A stretch of 64,000 nucleotides of DNA from Megascapheus bottae (GCA_024803745.1 JANJXV010000100.1:1116001-1180000); one strand, 5' to 3'. Shown: positions 44,511-57,266, numbered from the stretch's first letter. The notes: generated by a model not told the origin, from the letters alone. Numbers and translations: made by a program.

Positions 44511-45124
44511 AATCACTAAAAAGCACAAGAAATCGAGGTCACCATCAATAATCTTCAGGTAAGCATAAATCAAAACCAAGATGAAACATCTGCAATTCTG
44601 GTTACATAAAAGAGCCCCATAAAATCCAGGGGTGGAAAAGGTATCATGAAATTAGAACTCAGAATGGCGGGAAGACAAAGAAGTACAGCATTTCACAGAT
44701 GGCCTAACTATTCTTCAGAAGATTAATACAGACCTACATGTGGTCCAGCAATTATACCGGTAGGCACACACCCCAACTAAATGAAATTTCTGTCACCCAC
44801 TACTGACAGTAGCGTCAATCAACCCACAGGTGAAAACAACCCAAAGCCCACAAGCAAATAAGCAGTAAGAAAGCATGACAAAATCATGTTAGAATACTAC
44901 AACATGAATAAACTCTGAAAATATTATAGTAAGTGGGAAAATCCTCCACAAAAATATCACATTATATGCTTTCATTGATTTTGAATTGGTTTTGGTGATT
45001 GCTGAATAACTAATCCCTTAATAGTCTAAAAATAGCTGAATTACATAATTTGTGATAGAACTGTATAATGTACAATTTTGTCCTTCAATAAAGTGGCACA
45101 TTTTCTCTATTCATTTCTACTGTA

Positions 45125-45710
45125 TATATGTGCAATAAACGTACATGTGTTTAGCAGTGACTACAGAAGTTATTAAGGATCAATATTTCAAGAAAAATAG
45201 TCTAACATAATAAAGAGCCATTACACTAATTACAGCAGAATAGAGACACCTTATAAAATAACAGAATTCAGAGATGGATGCTACTTGTCATCCAAACTGA
45301 TTTCTATAGGAATAGCAGACAAAGTATCTAAACAAGTACACCAGGGCATACACATGTTTCTGACATTAAGAGAAAGCATATGGCAGGAACAGAAACCTTG
45401 AATTGCAATCACACAATACTTTCAGGAAAGATGAGGGAGAAATTCTTGACACTGGGAGGAAGGTAGGAACTAGATTGGCTCATGGATCAGCACAAGTGCA
45501 GAAGAGGACTTGCTTATTACAAATAGGAACAAGCCAGTTTTATGGCACTGTACCACTTCACGCTATGTTCTTTACTGTGGTGTACTGAGTCCAGTGACTC
45601 GGGGAACATTAGGAGAAATGTTACTCTCAGTGAATATCAATGTCTGCAATGTCATTTTCAGAAAACATTCAATAGTCATGTTATCACTTTGGAGTAAATC
45701 TCATGGTGGC
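45125..45710. other. No feature recognised
   Basis: No recognised element. Small overlapping frames of 61-78 codons only. Confidence 0.5.
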
Positions 45711-45714
45711 ATTT

Positions 45715-45892
45715 TTATTATATTTTATTGTCAGGATAATGTATAAAGGGGTTAGAGTTATATTTGTCAGACAAAGGGTGTATTACTTCTCAAACCTTGA
45801 TACCCCTTCTCATGTTTTTGTCCTCCTTTCCCTCCCCCACCCCACCTAATCATCTTGTTTTCTCCCTTCCCTTCCCTGTTTCAAATAAACAA
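45715..45892 (-). mobile_element. L1 3' end, older subfamily
   Basis: 'tattttattgtcaggataat', 'aaaggggttagagttatatt', 'aaccttgataccccttctca' and a C-rich tract follow the antisense L1 3' terminus. Confidence 0.8.
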
Positions 45893-45894
45893 AT

Positions 45895-47410
45895 AAGTGT
45901 GTGTAACAAAGTCAGATGCATTAACCATATGAGATTGCCAGAAAATTGGGGAAAAAAAGAGAAAGAAGCATGTCCCACCAAAACATTCCTATCATGACAA
46001 GAGAAAACCCCAAGTTTCCTCCCATTTCTGTATCTTCAGTTTTCAGAAAAAGATGTGAACCACAGTAGGCAAGCAATATATGTGGCCTGAATGAGCATCT
46101 ATTAATGGCCTGCCAATATTAGGTTTATGTATCTGTTTAATAAAGAAATCTTAAGAATGTGTTGAATCTAAGTAACTTTATAAAGGCTCCCCATGTGCTA
46201 AGGGTCAATACACTTATGTTTCCCTTAATCCTTGACTGTATGACAATTAGCTGTCATTCACTTGAAAAAGCCGGACCGTCACAGTGACTGCAATCTCTCC
46301 ACAACACTGATCTCTGTAGCACTTGTCAGATATAACTGATTTGCCAAGGTAAGCAAGAATCTAAGGCTTCATCTGGACTTTTCTATTTTCCTTTGTAATA
46401 TTTATTTTCCAGAAAACTGACTTACATGGTTTCCATGGAAATGAGTGAAATGGTGAAGCACAGAGCTTTCAGAAGAGTGCCACAATGAAAGGAAAAGTTA
46501 TTTTTGTTAATCATTTATTTAAAAATATTGATCAATAACACCATATAGAAGGTACTATAGAAAAAAGTTGATTGTTAACAGTCTAATTCATATCATAGTA
46601 TATAAATACTGTGAAAAGCCTATTTCAATGAATAAAGTTGACATAAGGGAAAAGTCTCTATATACTGACTTACTGGTTTATGTAAATGAATATATTATGA
46701 ATCAAGTTTAATTGGTAGATATACGTACAGATGTTTATTGTCTTAGCCTGACGTCTTATAATACATTTTCTTGATACCTTCAACTCTAAGCCTCTGCTCT
46801 TTTTCAAACTCAATATGCAGTAAACAATTGAATGGTTAGATAAATAAATGAGATAGAAATGAATTGGACACCTCTAAATATAAATGTTAGATGCACCCAA
46901 GAGAGGAGCAGCATTGGCTCTACTGGCTACTGGTATCAGGAAAAGCAGGTACAGAGCTGTGGCACAGCAAAGCACTTACAGCAGGAAGGAGACATAAAAC
47001 CAATAGCGAAGAGTCCCAGGAAACACTTGCTATCATGTCTGGCAGAGAAAAGCCTAGGGGCTATAGACTGATTCCCTCGTGAAAAGCAAACACCAAAGAC
47101 AAAACTCTTTCAACGCTCTATGCTATTTCTAATTACATTTTTATTATTTGTATGTTATATAGCAATTTTCTTTCCCAAATTAACTGTTTTTAAGTTGGCT
47201 TCATTCTCATTATCTGCAATAGTGACAGTAATTCATTAGAACAATGTCCTATAAAATCAGACTATGATAGTAGACTATACTTATGAAAGTCCTTATGATT
47301 TCAAACTGAATTATTTGTCTGATGGCTATTGTCATATTAGAATGCTGCTCCTTGATTCTTCTTAATGATTTTTACTGATATGCATGATGTATAGTTTTCT
47401 TTGTGCTCAA
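45895..47410. other. No feature recognised
   Basis: AT-rich. The stretch 46860-47090 is more balanced and holds two overlapping frames of 63-70 codons without any recognised domain. Confidence 0.45.
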
Positions 47411-47414
47411 AAAC

Positions 47415-47660
47415 TGCTTTTCTGCAGGCTCTGGGGCTTGAAGTCAGGGTCTGGGTGCTGTCCCGAGCCCATTCTTGCTCAACGCTAGCTCTCTTACCAC
47501 TTAAGGCACAGTGCCATTTCCACTATTACTGAACGGTTGATTGGAAAGAAGAGTCTCTCAGGCTCTTCTTCCTGGGCTAGCTTCAAACCTTGATCTTCAG
47601 ATCTCAGCCTCCTAAGAAGCTTCGAGTATATTACAAACAAGCACCATCAGCATCCAGCTC
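47415..47660 (-). mobile_element. B1-Geo SINE
   Basis: Antisense: Geo half ('ggctctggggcttgaagtca' to 'gtgccatttccactatta'), then the B1-like half ('tgggctagcttcaaaccttg', 'atctcagcctcctaagaag', 'accatcagcatccagct'). Confidence 0.82.
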
Positions 47661-47664
47661 CAAA

Positions 47665-48235
47665 ACTAATTTTAAGCAATATTTTGTCATTTTCAGAACT
47701 GAAAGTGACAAAGACTCGGATCTAAGGTGTAACCTACTTATAGTTCACTAGCTCTCTGAACACGAGAGATGATTCCCAAATTACATTTTCTTAGATGATT
47801 TTAAGAATGCAAATAAACCGTCAATTTCACTCTAAATGTTTAAGGCCTGACTGGAATTCTAGAAGTCTTTTCCATAAGAAATGGAAATTTTCTTCTACCC
47901 TAACATAAATGGATTAAAATGCTACTTCTGAGGCCCCTACAATTACAACTTACTTGGGTTTGATACGTTCCGATTATACCTCCAAGAATATGTTATCAGG
48001 TCAATAAATAATACAAAGCACCTTTTCCTTGCTAAGAAAGGACAAGGAAAGTAACACCTTCTGGAGATAGTGAAGGTACTAGGAGATGAGGGTAATGTTC
48101 AAAGGATTATACATGGTGTTTGAAGCTACCTGCCCAACAGAATAACCAATACAACCTGGGAAGACCTGCACTTGATCACTCAGGCCTCACTGCTCACGAC
48201 CATTATTAAATATTCTCTTAGTTTCTCAGCAGGCT
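47665..48235. other. No feature recognised
   Basis: AT-rich without recognisable elements. Confidence 0.5.
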
Positions 48236-48239
48236 GCTT

Positions 48240-48480
48240 TGAAGTTGCCACATGGAACATTTTTCTGCATAAAGAATTATAATTCACAAAAATGAAATGC
48301 TGAAACATAAGGACCTGGGAAAAATGTGTTAAGTAAAGTAAATCAGGTCCAGAGAGAAGAAAGGATGCATGTTTTCCCCTATAAGTGGAACACAAAATTA
48401 ATTCATAGATATATAAGTAATCACTCTGGGGTAGTATACAAGTGTACATAAGTGTATGGATCAAAATATGATAGATTCAG
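48240..48480 (+). mobile_element. Possible ancient L1 3' region fragment
   Basis: 'gtgttaagtaaagtaaatca' and 'tgttttcccctataagtgga' resemble the LSEVSQ segment and the following untranslated region of old L1 elements. The minus frame over it is a shadow. Confidence 0.45.
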
Positions 48481-48484
48481 GGAA

Positions 48485-49550
48485 AAAGTCAAAGGATAAA
48501 ATTCCTTAGAAAGTCTAACTCACAGTTCAACAGAATAATGCCAGAAAATATGGAAGGAAGTATTAAGGAAAGCAGGATAAGGACAAATGAAAAGAGGAAG
48601 AAGGAAGAATGCAGTTATAAAACCTAATATATGTCTTACAATATTGGAAAAACTGAGGGAAGGTTAGGATTGAGAGGGATGGGTGGGAATGTTGAAAGGG
48701 TGACACTGATCAAGATGCAGGGCATTCATAAATGACTTTATTGAATGGGAACTCCTTTGTACAACTACTTTAAAATTATAAAAATTTACATTTTAAATTT
48801 AAAAAGTATTTTCTTATATAAGTACTAATTTTCAAAGTTAGAATAAGTGAAAATCCTTTTCTTCAGGTATGTCATGTTTGCTGAAAAGTTGATAGGCAAA
48901 ACATTCACTGAGTCAAAATAAAATCATGAAACCACTATGTTGTGAGTGTTCAAACAGAAAGCATGAACACAGCACAGATGTCAGTCCACAAAAGAATTCT
49001 AGACACAACTAAAAAGAGGTGTAGCAAAATGAACTGAATTGATTCATGTTTATGAAAATCTAAGATTCCCATGGAATTCTCTAACTTGTGAAGGACAACA
49101 AGCATAACTTTAGGTAGGAGTCCAAACACAGACACATACGTACATTGAAAAGATCTTGTGGATCAATTATAAGCATAAGAATTTATGAAATCATGTGGAG
49201 ATTTATGGAATTATCTTTAAACAATTACTAACCCTTCATCCTAAACAATTCAAAAAGGCAGTCATTAATATTTACTATGGCTAAGACTTACATAAGAAGC
49301 ATAAATAAGCCACATTTTTGCATTCTTATTAGGAAGCCAGATACATCAAGGGTTTATACTGCTACATCACAGAAAATAAACAATTATAATACACAACATC
49401 ATTATAATAAAACACATAGCCATATGATTGTACCAATACATGCAGGAAAGTTATGTGATATTTAAAATATAATGTCAATTCATAATAAAAATAAAGAAGA
49501 ACCCATATCCACATAACTGTGTCCATTCATGAGGCAGTAGCTAACTTACA
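48485..49550. other. No feature recognised
   Basis: AT-rich; purine-leaning at 48590-48670. Confidence 0.5.
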
Positions 49551-49554
49551 CACT

Positions 49555-49985
49555 GAGGAAAAGCTGGGAACTTTCTTGATAAGATCGGGAACATGATAGG
49601 GAAGAACACACATTGGAGATAGGACAGCCTTTTAAATAAATGGTACTCAGAAAGTTGGAGATTTACATATCAGAGAACAAAATCAAAACCACTTACAAGC
49701 CACAAAAATCTGGTCATAATATATTAAACCCTAAACATGAGACATAAAACTTTTACAGTAGTAAATAGGAGAAATGCCTCTGTACACTGGAATAGGAAAG
49801 GACACAGTTGGATGAGACCTACAAAGCAGAGAACACCAAAGCAAAAATTTAAAAATGGCATTACCTCAAACTAAAATGCTTCTTCCCAGCTAAGGAAATA
49901 ATCAACAAAGTGAAGAGCCAATCTGAAGAATGGGGAAAAAATCTGTCAATATATATTTGAAAATGGGTTATATATACAGTGTGTG
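49555..49985 (+). mobile_element. Ancient L1 ORF2 C-terminal fragment
   Basis: 'aaatggcattacctcaaact', 'aaaatgcttcttcccagcta', 'gaaataatcaacaaagtgaa' and 'gaatggggaaaaaatctgtc' follow L1 ORF2 in order. Numerous frameshifts. Confidence 0.75.
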
Positions 49986-49989
49986 TGAG

Positions 49990-52955
49990 GAAGTCTAAAC
50001 ACTCAGCCAGAACAAGCAGATTCTGTTCCGAAGAAGCCAGGTCTGATTCTGCTCAAAAAAGCCAAGAGAATTTCCACAAAGAAAGTGATGCTTTTAGTAA
50101 GTCATGCTGTAAAAGAATCAGTATGGAAAGGACTGCAACTATGAAATCCATAATTAATCTGAGAATTATGCAAAGTCCAATATTAGAAAGCAGAAGGTGA
50201 GAAAAAGTGATGTGGCAACTGTAGAGTCAGAATTGGTTGTCTTGTTTCAACTATTTCATCAGCTAAATCAAGATATAGTGGTTTAAATACCAACTCTATT
50301 TGAAGTAGAGGTAAGTAACATTCAAGGAGCTAATCGATATGATTTTAATTGTCTACTGGGAAAGAAAAGAAAAAATTGAAATTAAGCATATACTAATTGT
50401 TCTTTCATAAAGTGTTACCATCATCCAAGATAGGAAATAAAGGGAATTGGAAGGAAATAGTGAATTTTATTTTTACCATTTTAAGTTTTGACTCAAAGAA
50501 TTAGGTGCTCTGAATTACACTGAAGTGAATCCCAGGAGATGGGTGCGGGGCAGGGGACATGTGGTTGGAAGAAGCAGCTCAAGATGATCATTGAAATTTT
50601 GACAGTACAATGTTGGCACAAGGGCCGAAGAGGAGGAAATGGCAGAAGAGAGAACCAAAGATACTAAAGGTTGACAAATAGAGAGAGATCACAATGTGGA
50701 AAGAATGAAAGGTGTAGAAGAAAGGAAGAGACAGGAAGTAGAATTGTTTTCTGAAAGGCAAGAAATAATTCCTTCAAGCATAAAAGTGAAAGGGCTTCTT
50801 CAGACTGTGAAAAACTGAGGGAAGTTAATTCAAAAGAGATACTAAAATTGGTCACTGGATTTAATCTATAAGCCACCAGACATACGTTGATGGCTGAATA
50901 GTGCGAAGGAAGTGGTGGTGTGGAAACTATTATACTGCAGCAATGGAAGATGCTGGCTAAAGGAAGCCTGGCCAATCATGTTAAATATGAGTGGAGGTTT
51001 TCTGTTAAGCTGTTCCTTTTTTCCAAAGGACAGATAAATAGGAACATCGTAGTGTGCTTGTAAATAAACATGATCTTAAACAAAATGACTACAGAGAGAA
51101 GTAGAACACACAATGCTTTAAATAGTCAACAATTGATGCTTAATCTTAGGAAAGATCCAGCACTGTCACTTTTGCTACAGTGACACACTGAAGGTGAAGT
51201 GTATTTGAAAAGAGGAAAAAGGCAGAACTTGTATTATTACGCCCTCTAATTCCCTATAAATTTGAGTCTCTTCTGGGTGGTAGAGATCAAAATATGAGGA
51301 GGAGAGGAATCATATGGCAGCAATGTGATTTCCAAATCTAGCAATTAGAATTCAAGGAAAAATTGTTTCCTATTTGGGTTTTGAAATTTGTAATATTCAA
51401 ATTTACCCAGAGTAACACAGTTAAAGGTGCATGTCAACACTTGTGAGTTATTTCCTCATATCTAAATGGTTGCCATTTGCAACCACTTTCAAGTGTATTT
51501 GCTCAACAAATGCATGCTATTTGAGGAATCTACAGTGCCCAAACCATTCAAACCTGAGAAATAGGAGCTGGCTCAACCTACTGAAAGACCGCCAGGTACT
51601 AGGTTGTATTTGTAGTCATGTGGTACTTAAGAAAATGAACCTTATTTAACCAAGAAGTCTCAGTAAAATCAAGAGCTTTTGGCTAAAATTTTGCATACAC
51701 ACTAGTCTTCTTTTTAATCAATGTCTTTTCATCCTTTTAGGTGCTGTGATCTTTCCCATAAAGAAAACTTGGAAAACTATTCCCACAAAGCAGAATTAAA
51801 TCACCAGTGAGAAGAATTATTCATGGAAGGAGTAAGGGTGATTACTGGAAATCATTCTGGGCCATGCTCCATACTGTCTAGTGCACTCTGGAGGGATTAT
51901 TACATCCATAAGCTGACTTCTTACTCAGCAGGCTATCTTACAGTTCTCTAATGGCAAAAGCTAACTTGAGAACATCTGATGGTAATGCAAATTACACCAT
52001 AAATAACAATGCAAATGAATTTTAGTTAGTGGAGAATCAATTGATTCTCCTTGTAGAATTCATAATAACCAAGACATTCATGTCATATTTGATATTGATA
52101 ACTTTCTGAATTGATTAGTAAATTATTTCTTCATTTTTACATGTACTGCAGTCATATGCAGACACACATCCATTTTTCAAGTTGAATCAGACCTCATTTA
52201 AATTTTATACTGTTCCTCCATTACCAGTAAGGGAAATGAAGAATTTGATATATTATTATATGTTAAACTTTTAACACAGTCATGAATTCTGTTTCTAAAA
52301 CACTGAGTAGTTGGGCAATTGAAATAAGCACACTTTTAAGAACAGCACAAAATTTTTTCCTACAGTACTTACAATTAAACCTCATTTTAGTAACATCACA
52401 GTATTAGTGAAAAAAGTCTTAGTCTCTCTTTCAGATAGATATACTAATTAAGTATATTCACTTCATCAAACAAAATAGTGGGATTAGATCAATGCTGTGC
52501 ATATTTGTACAAATAATATAACCTTCACTTTTTGTGAGGAAAGGAATGCTCTACCAAATGAGGACTAGTTAAAATGTGGAAGAATATACCCTTGGTCGTG
52601 GTGTAGCTATTTTTACAATGAAACCTGAACTTTGTCTAACAAGTTCCCTGGGGAATTAAGAGAAAAACACATTGAAATAGAGAATATAAATTTTAGCACA
52701 AAATTACATGGATTAACTTTAGACTTTAGAGTAAATATTCACATTGTATACAACAGGACTGAATTTCTCATGAATAAAATATACAAAATTATCAATACTT
52801 AATTTTGTCTAGAAAGTAAAATGCATAATTGCCCAAACACTTCTCACTGGTTTTTAAAATGCACATGATACTTCAGATGATGATAGTTTTTGGTATTGGA
52901 AATGATTATACAATAAATTCTAACTGGTCTGAAAAAAAAAGAAAGTAAAGTGCAG
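49990..52955. other. About 3 kb with nothing recognised
   Basis: AT-rich. Frames of 72-103 codons (the longest on the minus strand at 50664-50975) lack recognisable domains. Purine-rich at 50560-50830. Possibly unique sequence. Confidence 0.45.
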
Positions 52956-52972
52956 AGGAAAGCAATTCATGA

Positions 52973-53163
52973 GTGGCCGAGAGCATGGCCTAGTGGTTGA
53001 GGGTTTCTGTAACATTCATGAAGCCCTGGGTTTGATTCCTTAGTACCACATAAACAGAAAAAAGCTGGAAGTGGTGCTGTGGCTGTGGTAGAGTGCTAGC
53101 CTAGAGAAAAACACAAGAACAGTGCCCAGGCACTGAGTTCAAGCCCAGGACTGCACAAAGGAA
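52973..53163 (+). mobile_element. IDL-Geo SINE
   Basis: Plus-strand dimer with A box TGGCCTAGTGG, B box GGTTTGATTCC and a slightly shortened Geo half (a few bases missing in 'gtggctgtggtag'). Target-site duplication AAGCAATTCATGA (52960-52972) against AAGCAATTAATGA (53164-53176). Confidence 0.92.
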
Positions 53164-53285
53164 GAAGCAATTAATGAAGAAAACATGTATATCTAAGTCA
53201 TCAATGCCATAGAAATGATTTATTTTATGGAATACATTTTGACTCATATGTCAAGAATTTTTGTGACTCAGAAAATGCATTATTT

Positions 53286-53404
53286 GGGGCTGGGAGCATA
53301 GCCTAGCAGTAGAGTGCTTACCTAGTATTCTGAAAGCCCTAGGTTCAATTCCTCAGAACCACATACTTAGAAAAAGCCAGAAGTGGTACTGTGGCTCAAG
53401 TGGA
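53286..53404 (+). mobile_element. IDL-Geo SINE, 3'-truncated
   Basis: 'ggggctgggagcatagccta' through the IDL half into the first ~35 bases of Geo ('gccagaagtggtactgtggc'), then unrelated sequence. No tail, so a later deletion probably removed the rest. Confidence 0.88.
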
Positions 53405-53409
53405 AAAGA

Positions 53410-54235
53410 TTATTTTCACCCAGTATAATCTCAGTTGCAATCAAACTATAAACAAATGGCTTTGTCCTAACAGACATGTATTTCCAGTTTTCACATTCTT
53501 ATAGTCTACAACGTTACAAAAATAATGTAAATAAACATAGTAACCATAAAGGCTTTTTCTTGCACTCAAATGGCATAGCAGTATTCATTTTATATACTCA
53601 TTAGAAAAGTCCCACAGAAATTCAATACTGTTGTCAGAGGATGCTTGGAAAATGGTGGCTCTATTGAACACCAACCTGGTTAATTTGTTTTCATCAGCAG
53701 TAGCTGAGAATAGCAGGAGGACAGGACCTACGAGAGACAAGCAAGGTTCTATCTCCTTTATCCATCCAAAGGAGGCACAGTTTCTCCGCATCAGAGGTAA
53801 ATTTTGACAACAGTGTCATAGATGCTAGAGGGTCCTTGCAGGCCTGAATTTGTAGCCCATAACTCATCTAGTAATTACAGGAAAAGTAAATGGAAAGCAC
53901 CCAGTGCCTGACACTGGAAGATGAAAGAAGAACGGAAGTAAGAATGTTCACGTCAGAAAATCCAGAGGTGACAGACTACTGCCAACTACTGTAACCTCAG
54001 GTCTCATGTGTGAAGAGCAAAGCAACTTATATTCCTTAGAAGTTCCGTCCATTAACGTACTGAGGAAGTAGTGTGAAAAAAATTACCACAAGTTCAATGG
54101 AACCCAACTTTAAATAAGATCATAAGAGTACATCAATATATTTAAGAAAAGAATAAAGCAAGTTCCTGGAAACTGACTACATCATCATAACAAGAAGATA
54201 TAACAAAAGACATGGGAATCTCTTATCTACTTTTC
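53410..54235. other. No feature recognised
   Basis: No repeat or domain recognised. The 68-codon minus frame at 53585 is unremarkable. Confidence 0.5.
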
Positions 54236-54239
54236 TTAA

Positions 54240-54344
54240 AAGCCAGAAGTGGTGCTGTGGCTCAAGTGAGAGAGCTCTAGCCTTGAGAAGGCCCAAGGAC
54301 AGTGCTCAGGCCTCTGAGTTCAAGACCCAGCACTGGAAAAAAAA
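54240..54344 (+). mobile_element. Solo Geo monomer (5'-truncated IDL-Geo)
   Basis: Starts exactly at the Geo half ('agccagaagtggtgctgtgg') and ends 'cactggaaaaaaaa'. The IDL half is absent, so it carries no pol III promoter. A 12-bp tandem duplication (ACATCCTCAATT x2) lies about 130 bp downstream, near 54474-54497. Confidence 0.88.
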
Positions 54345-54639
54345 TCATCCACATGAACTCTTGTAACAATGTCTGAAACATGATTGATTCTCAATAAATT
54401 TGTTGGTGTTGAATGCATAAGCAGATAAGTGATTGAACAAAGTTGACGCATCAAGTAAACTTTGTGGTTCCACATCCTCAATTACATCCTCAATTTTAGT
54501 ATGGTGCTGATCTCTTTTACAAACTACCAGAAGGCATGGTGGAATTTGTGTAGGGTGACTGCCGTGAACAGTGAGTGCTGAAATTGTGGTCTTTCATTCA
54601 GCAAAAGTCAGTGAATGCCAGGCAGATGCCATGCCTGTG

Positions 54640-55045
54640 ATAGACAGCCTTGTTTGTGCACAATTACTTTCTTGAACCTTTCCCACATTTCCTTGTAGGC
54701 AGAGTATCATTCTTGCTCCAGTGATTTCAGGCTTGGTCCAGTCACTTGCTACAGCCAGCAGAAAGTCCCTGGCTGTGATTTTTTGCTGCCTCTGGGCACA
54801 AGTGGGAAGGGGAGTGGTATGGTGTGCTGATCCCTGGCTCTGAGAAATGCATCATGGGAGCAGCATGCTCCAGATGGTGATGGACTGTGTCTTCAGCTTG
54901 GGCTCTGAGTGAAAAGACATACGGAATGCAGGCAATCCCATCAGGATGAAAGCTTTCCACAGCCTCATAACGTGAACCAAAAAAATCATTTTTGTTACAT
55001 GCCTCTGGATATACTGGGGTTGTTTCTGCTGCATAATAACTAGAG
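54640..55045 (+). mobile_element. MLT1-like solo LTR (ERVL-MaLR), old
   Basis: 'cagtgatttcaggcttggtc', 'cagtcacttgctacagccag' and the 3' section 'gttacatgcctctggatat', 'ggggttgtttctgctgcata', 'ataactagag' follow the order of MLT1-type LTRs of the MaLR group. It is non-coding and highly decayed. The 103- and 60-codon minus frames over it are chance. Confidence 0.55.
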
Positions 55046-55049
55046 AATA

Positions 55050-56030
55050 GCATTAACTATTTCAGTGTCTACTGTGAATGCTGGAAAAGATGAGAACACA
55101 TTATTCGTGGTCATATCTGCATCCCAGAGGCCAGAGCCACATGTCTGGTAGCCTGGTGACATTTGTCAAATGAAAGGGATTATACAAATATCACAAATGC
55201 CTGTACTTGAGAAGCCTGAACCTCATGTGTCAGCACTTTGCAACAGCTTCGCATTGCCATGAGCAAACCCTTTCCAGGGAGTATGCCCTGCATTTCCCAT
55301 CCAGCAGGCAGACATTGCTATACTGTCGATTCTTTTTTCCCTCAGCCACCATACTTGAGTGAGAGTGTGATTGCCTGGGTGGGTATGTGTGGGTGAGTTC
55401 ACTGCTGGTGTGGTATCATCAGTACATTCCCATACTCATAGTCAGCAGGATTCTCACCAGCTCTACTCTTCTGTGAGCCCATACTGCTTCTTAAAATTTG
55501 GTCAGAGTATAATGCCTGCTGAAGTCCTTTTAATTATTCTTCCCTATACCTTCTTACTATCAGAAGAAGCTTATTTAGAAGGAACCAGGGCTTAATGAGC
55601 TATTTTATCCAAACTAGCCACATAGCAAGTAACAAGTCTCACACTGCTTTGATAACTCAATGTATATACTCCAGCAGAAAGACCAGTTTAAAAATTCTGA
55701 AACTGTTCTATCAAACCACTAGCAGAAAGAACATTAATATTCAGAAGGTGTTGATTAAAAACAGGACTAACCATCTGATAATGAATCATCAGTTAATTTG
55801 TACACACACGGGAGCACTGGCACTTACCTTGCATTGTCCAGTGCTACAAAAGGTGAGAAAAGCTGCAAGGACAACCTTGGAGAAATTCACTTCTACCTTC
55901 AACCATACTCCCCGGAAAGTCCAATGACCTTAGGAAGATACATAATTTCTTTGGCTGTCAATTAGGACTCATCTCTATAGTGTTGTCTACCTCTCAAGTG
56001 TTATGATTTCCTAAGTTCTGGAAGCATTCC
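55050..56030. other. No feature recognised
   Basis: Balanced composition in the first 500 bp, then AT-rich. A 110-codon plus frame (55595-55927) has no domain that I recognise. Confidence 0.45.
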
Positions 56031-56031
56031 A

Positions 56032-56097
56032 TTTATACAGGTAATAGGTGCATTAATTGTTGAACCTTGATACCCCTTCCCATGTTTTTTCCCCCTA
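56032..56097 (-). mobile_element. Short L1 3' UTR fragment
   Basis: 'ataggtgcattaattgttga' and 'ccttgataccccttcccatg' match antisense L1 3' UTR for about 65 bp; neither the tail nor an upstream part is attached. Confidence 0.6.
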
Positions 56098-56344
56098 TAT
56101 AACATTAGTAATCTCAACATGCTTTGATATTTTCCCTTCTTAAAAATTTATTCTATAATTCAGAGATACTGATAAATGCTGTGTCTATTGTGAGAGCTCT
56201 CAAAATATTATTCAATAATTTGAATCAAAGTTTTTATTTTAAGCATTACTGGACCTGTACAGAGCTATATGTCATTAGCCTCCCAAAGTACTTATTGTAT
56301 AACATTCTATATAATTTAGTACTTTAGGATGACAATCTGTTTCT

Positions 56345-56737
56345 TTTTTCTTTTTTTTAATTAAAGAATTTATTAACATTGATTTTTACATTATATTCCA
56401 AATGTCATGTTTAATAAACAAGTATTCAAGAAGGGAATCTCTATATACAATCACCGGCACATAGATTTTAGAACATAATTAAATTAAGCTGAAGGTTTAT
56501 ATGTCATAGATAATATTAATATATGTAATAAGAAATTATGTCCATAGCATATATAGCCCATCATAAATTTTAGGTCTATGTAGTTATATTTATATCTCTA
56601 AGACCATGTCCATAACCTTGGGTACCCAAATATTGCGTCATTGCTGGTGTAGTGTTTGGATCTAATATCCATATATTAAGGATACCATATGCCTTTTGTT
56701 CCTTCGGTCTTGACTTATCTCAATCACAATGATTTGC
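56345..56737 (-). mobile_element. L1 3' end of another subfamily
   Basis: Its upstream end ('cttttgttccttcggtcttg', 'acttatctcaatcacaatga') parallels the antisense LSEVSQTQ region. The rest is a 3' UTR unlike that of the young family, with a T-rich run at the left as antisense tail. A younger L1 is inserted at its right end. Confidence 0.5.
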
Positions 56738-56751
56738 TCTAATATGTTTCT

Positions 56752-57266
56752 TTTTTACTATTTTTATTGTAATCAATAAAAGGGTTACATGATATTTGCC
56801 AGATAGAAGGTGCATTAATTCACATACATTGATACCCTTTCACATGTCTTGGTCCCCATTACCCTCCCCCCCACCCCCTCATCTTGGTTTTCCCCCCTTC
56901 CCCACCCAATTTCAAATAACCAAATACAAATATATCCAATATATCAGATTACAAAGTGAGATACTATAATAATATGATATAACCAAGGGACAGCAAAAGA
57001 GATGAGAGATAACATAATACATGAAGGACAAAAATCATTCATTATATGGCTTTTGTTTCAATATCCTGGAGGTCCTTTCAATTAGCTTCATACTATATGG
57101 CCTTCTGTATCAAGGTTTTGCTCTATTGCAAATCTCTGCTAGTAGAGCCCAAGGTTTCTACTGATTATGACAAATGAGGGAAACCATTGAGCCTAAGTTC
57201 CTTTGAGTCTGGCTTACTTCACTTAATATGACTTTTTCTAAGTCTTTCCATTTCCTAACAAATAGG
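56752..57266 (-). mobile_element. 5'-truncated young L1
   Basis: About 515 bp: antisense tail and terminus ('tttattgtaatcaataaaag'), C-rich tract, 3' UTR, and the antisense of the last ORF2 residues ('ggcttacttcacttaatatg', 'ccatttcctaacaaatag'). Target-site duplication TCTAATATGTTTCT (56738-56751) against TCTAATCTGTTTCT (57267-57280). Confidence 0.93.

Larger units (their letters stand above)
43570..45120 (+). mobile_element. Ancient L1 carrying two nested insertions
   Basis: 43570-43932 parallels mammalian L1 ORF2 in order ('ggtttcttagatggcatcta', 'gattttctcaaaattgaaga', 'acactatcaaaaaagtgaga', 'cagatgggaaaaaatatctg'). The 82-codon frame at 43681 is a remnant of it. The order resumes at 44521 ('aagcacaagaaatcgaggtc', 'ataaatcaaaaccaagatga', 'ccagcaattataccgg') and runs to the 3' region near 45100. 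Inserts occupy 43947-44307 and 44322-44510. Confidence 0.75.
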
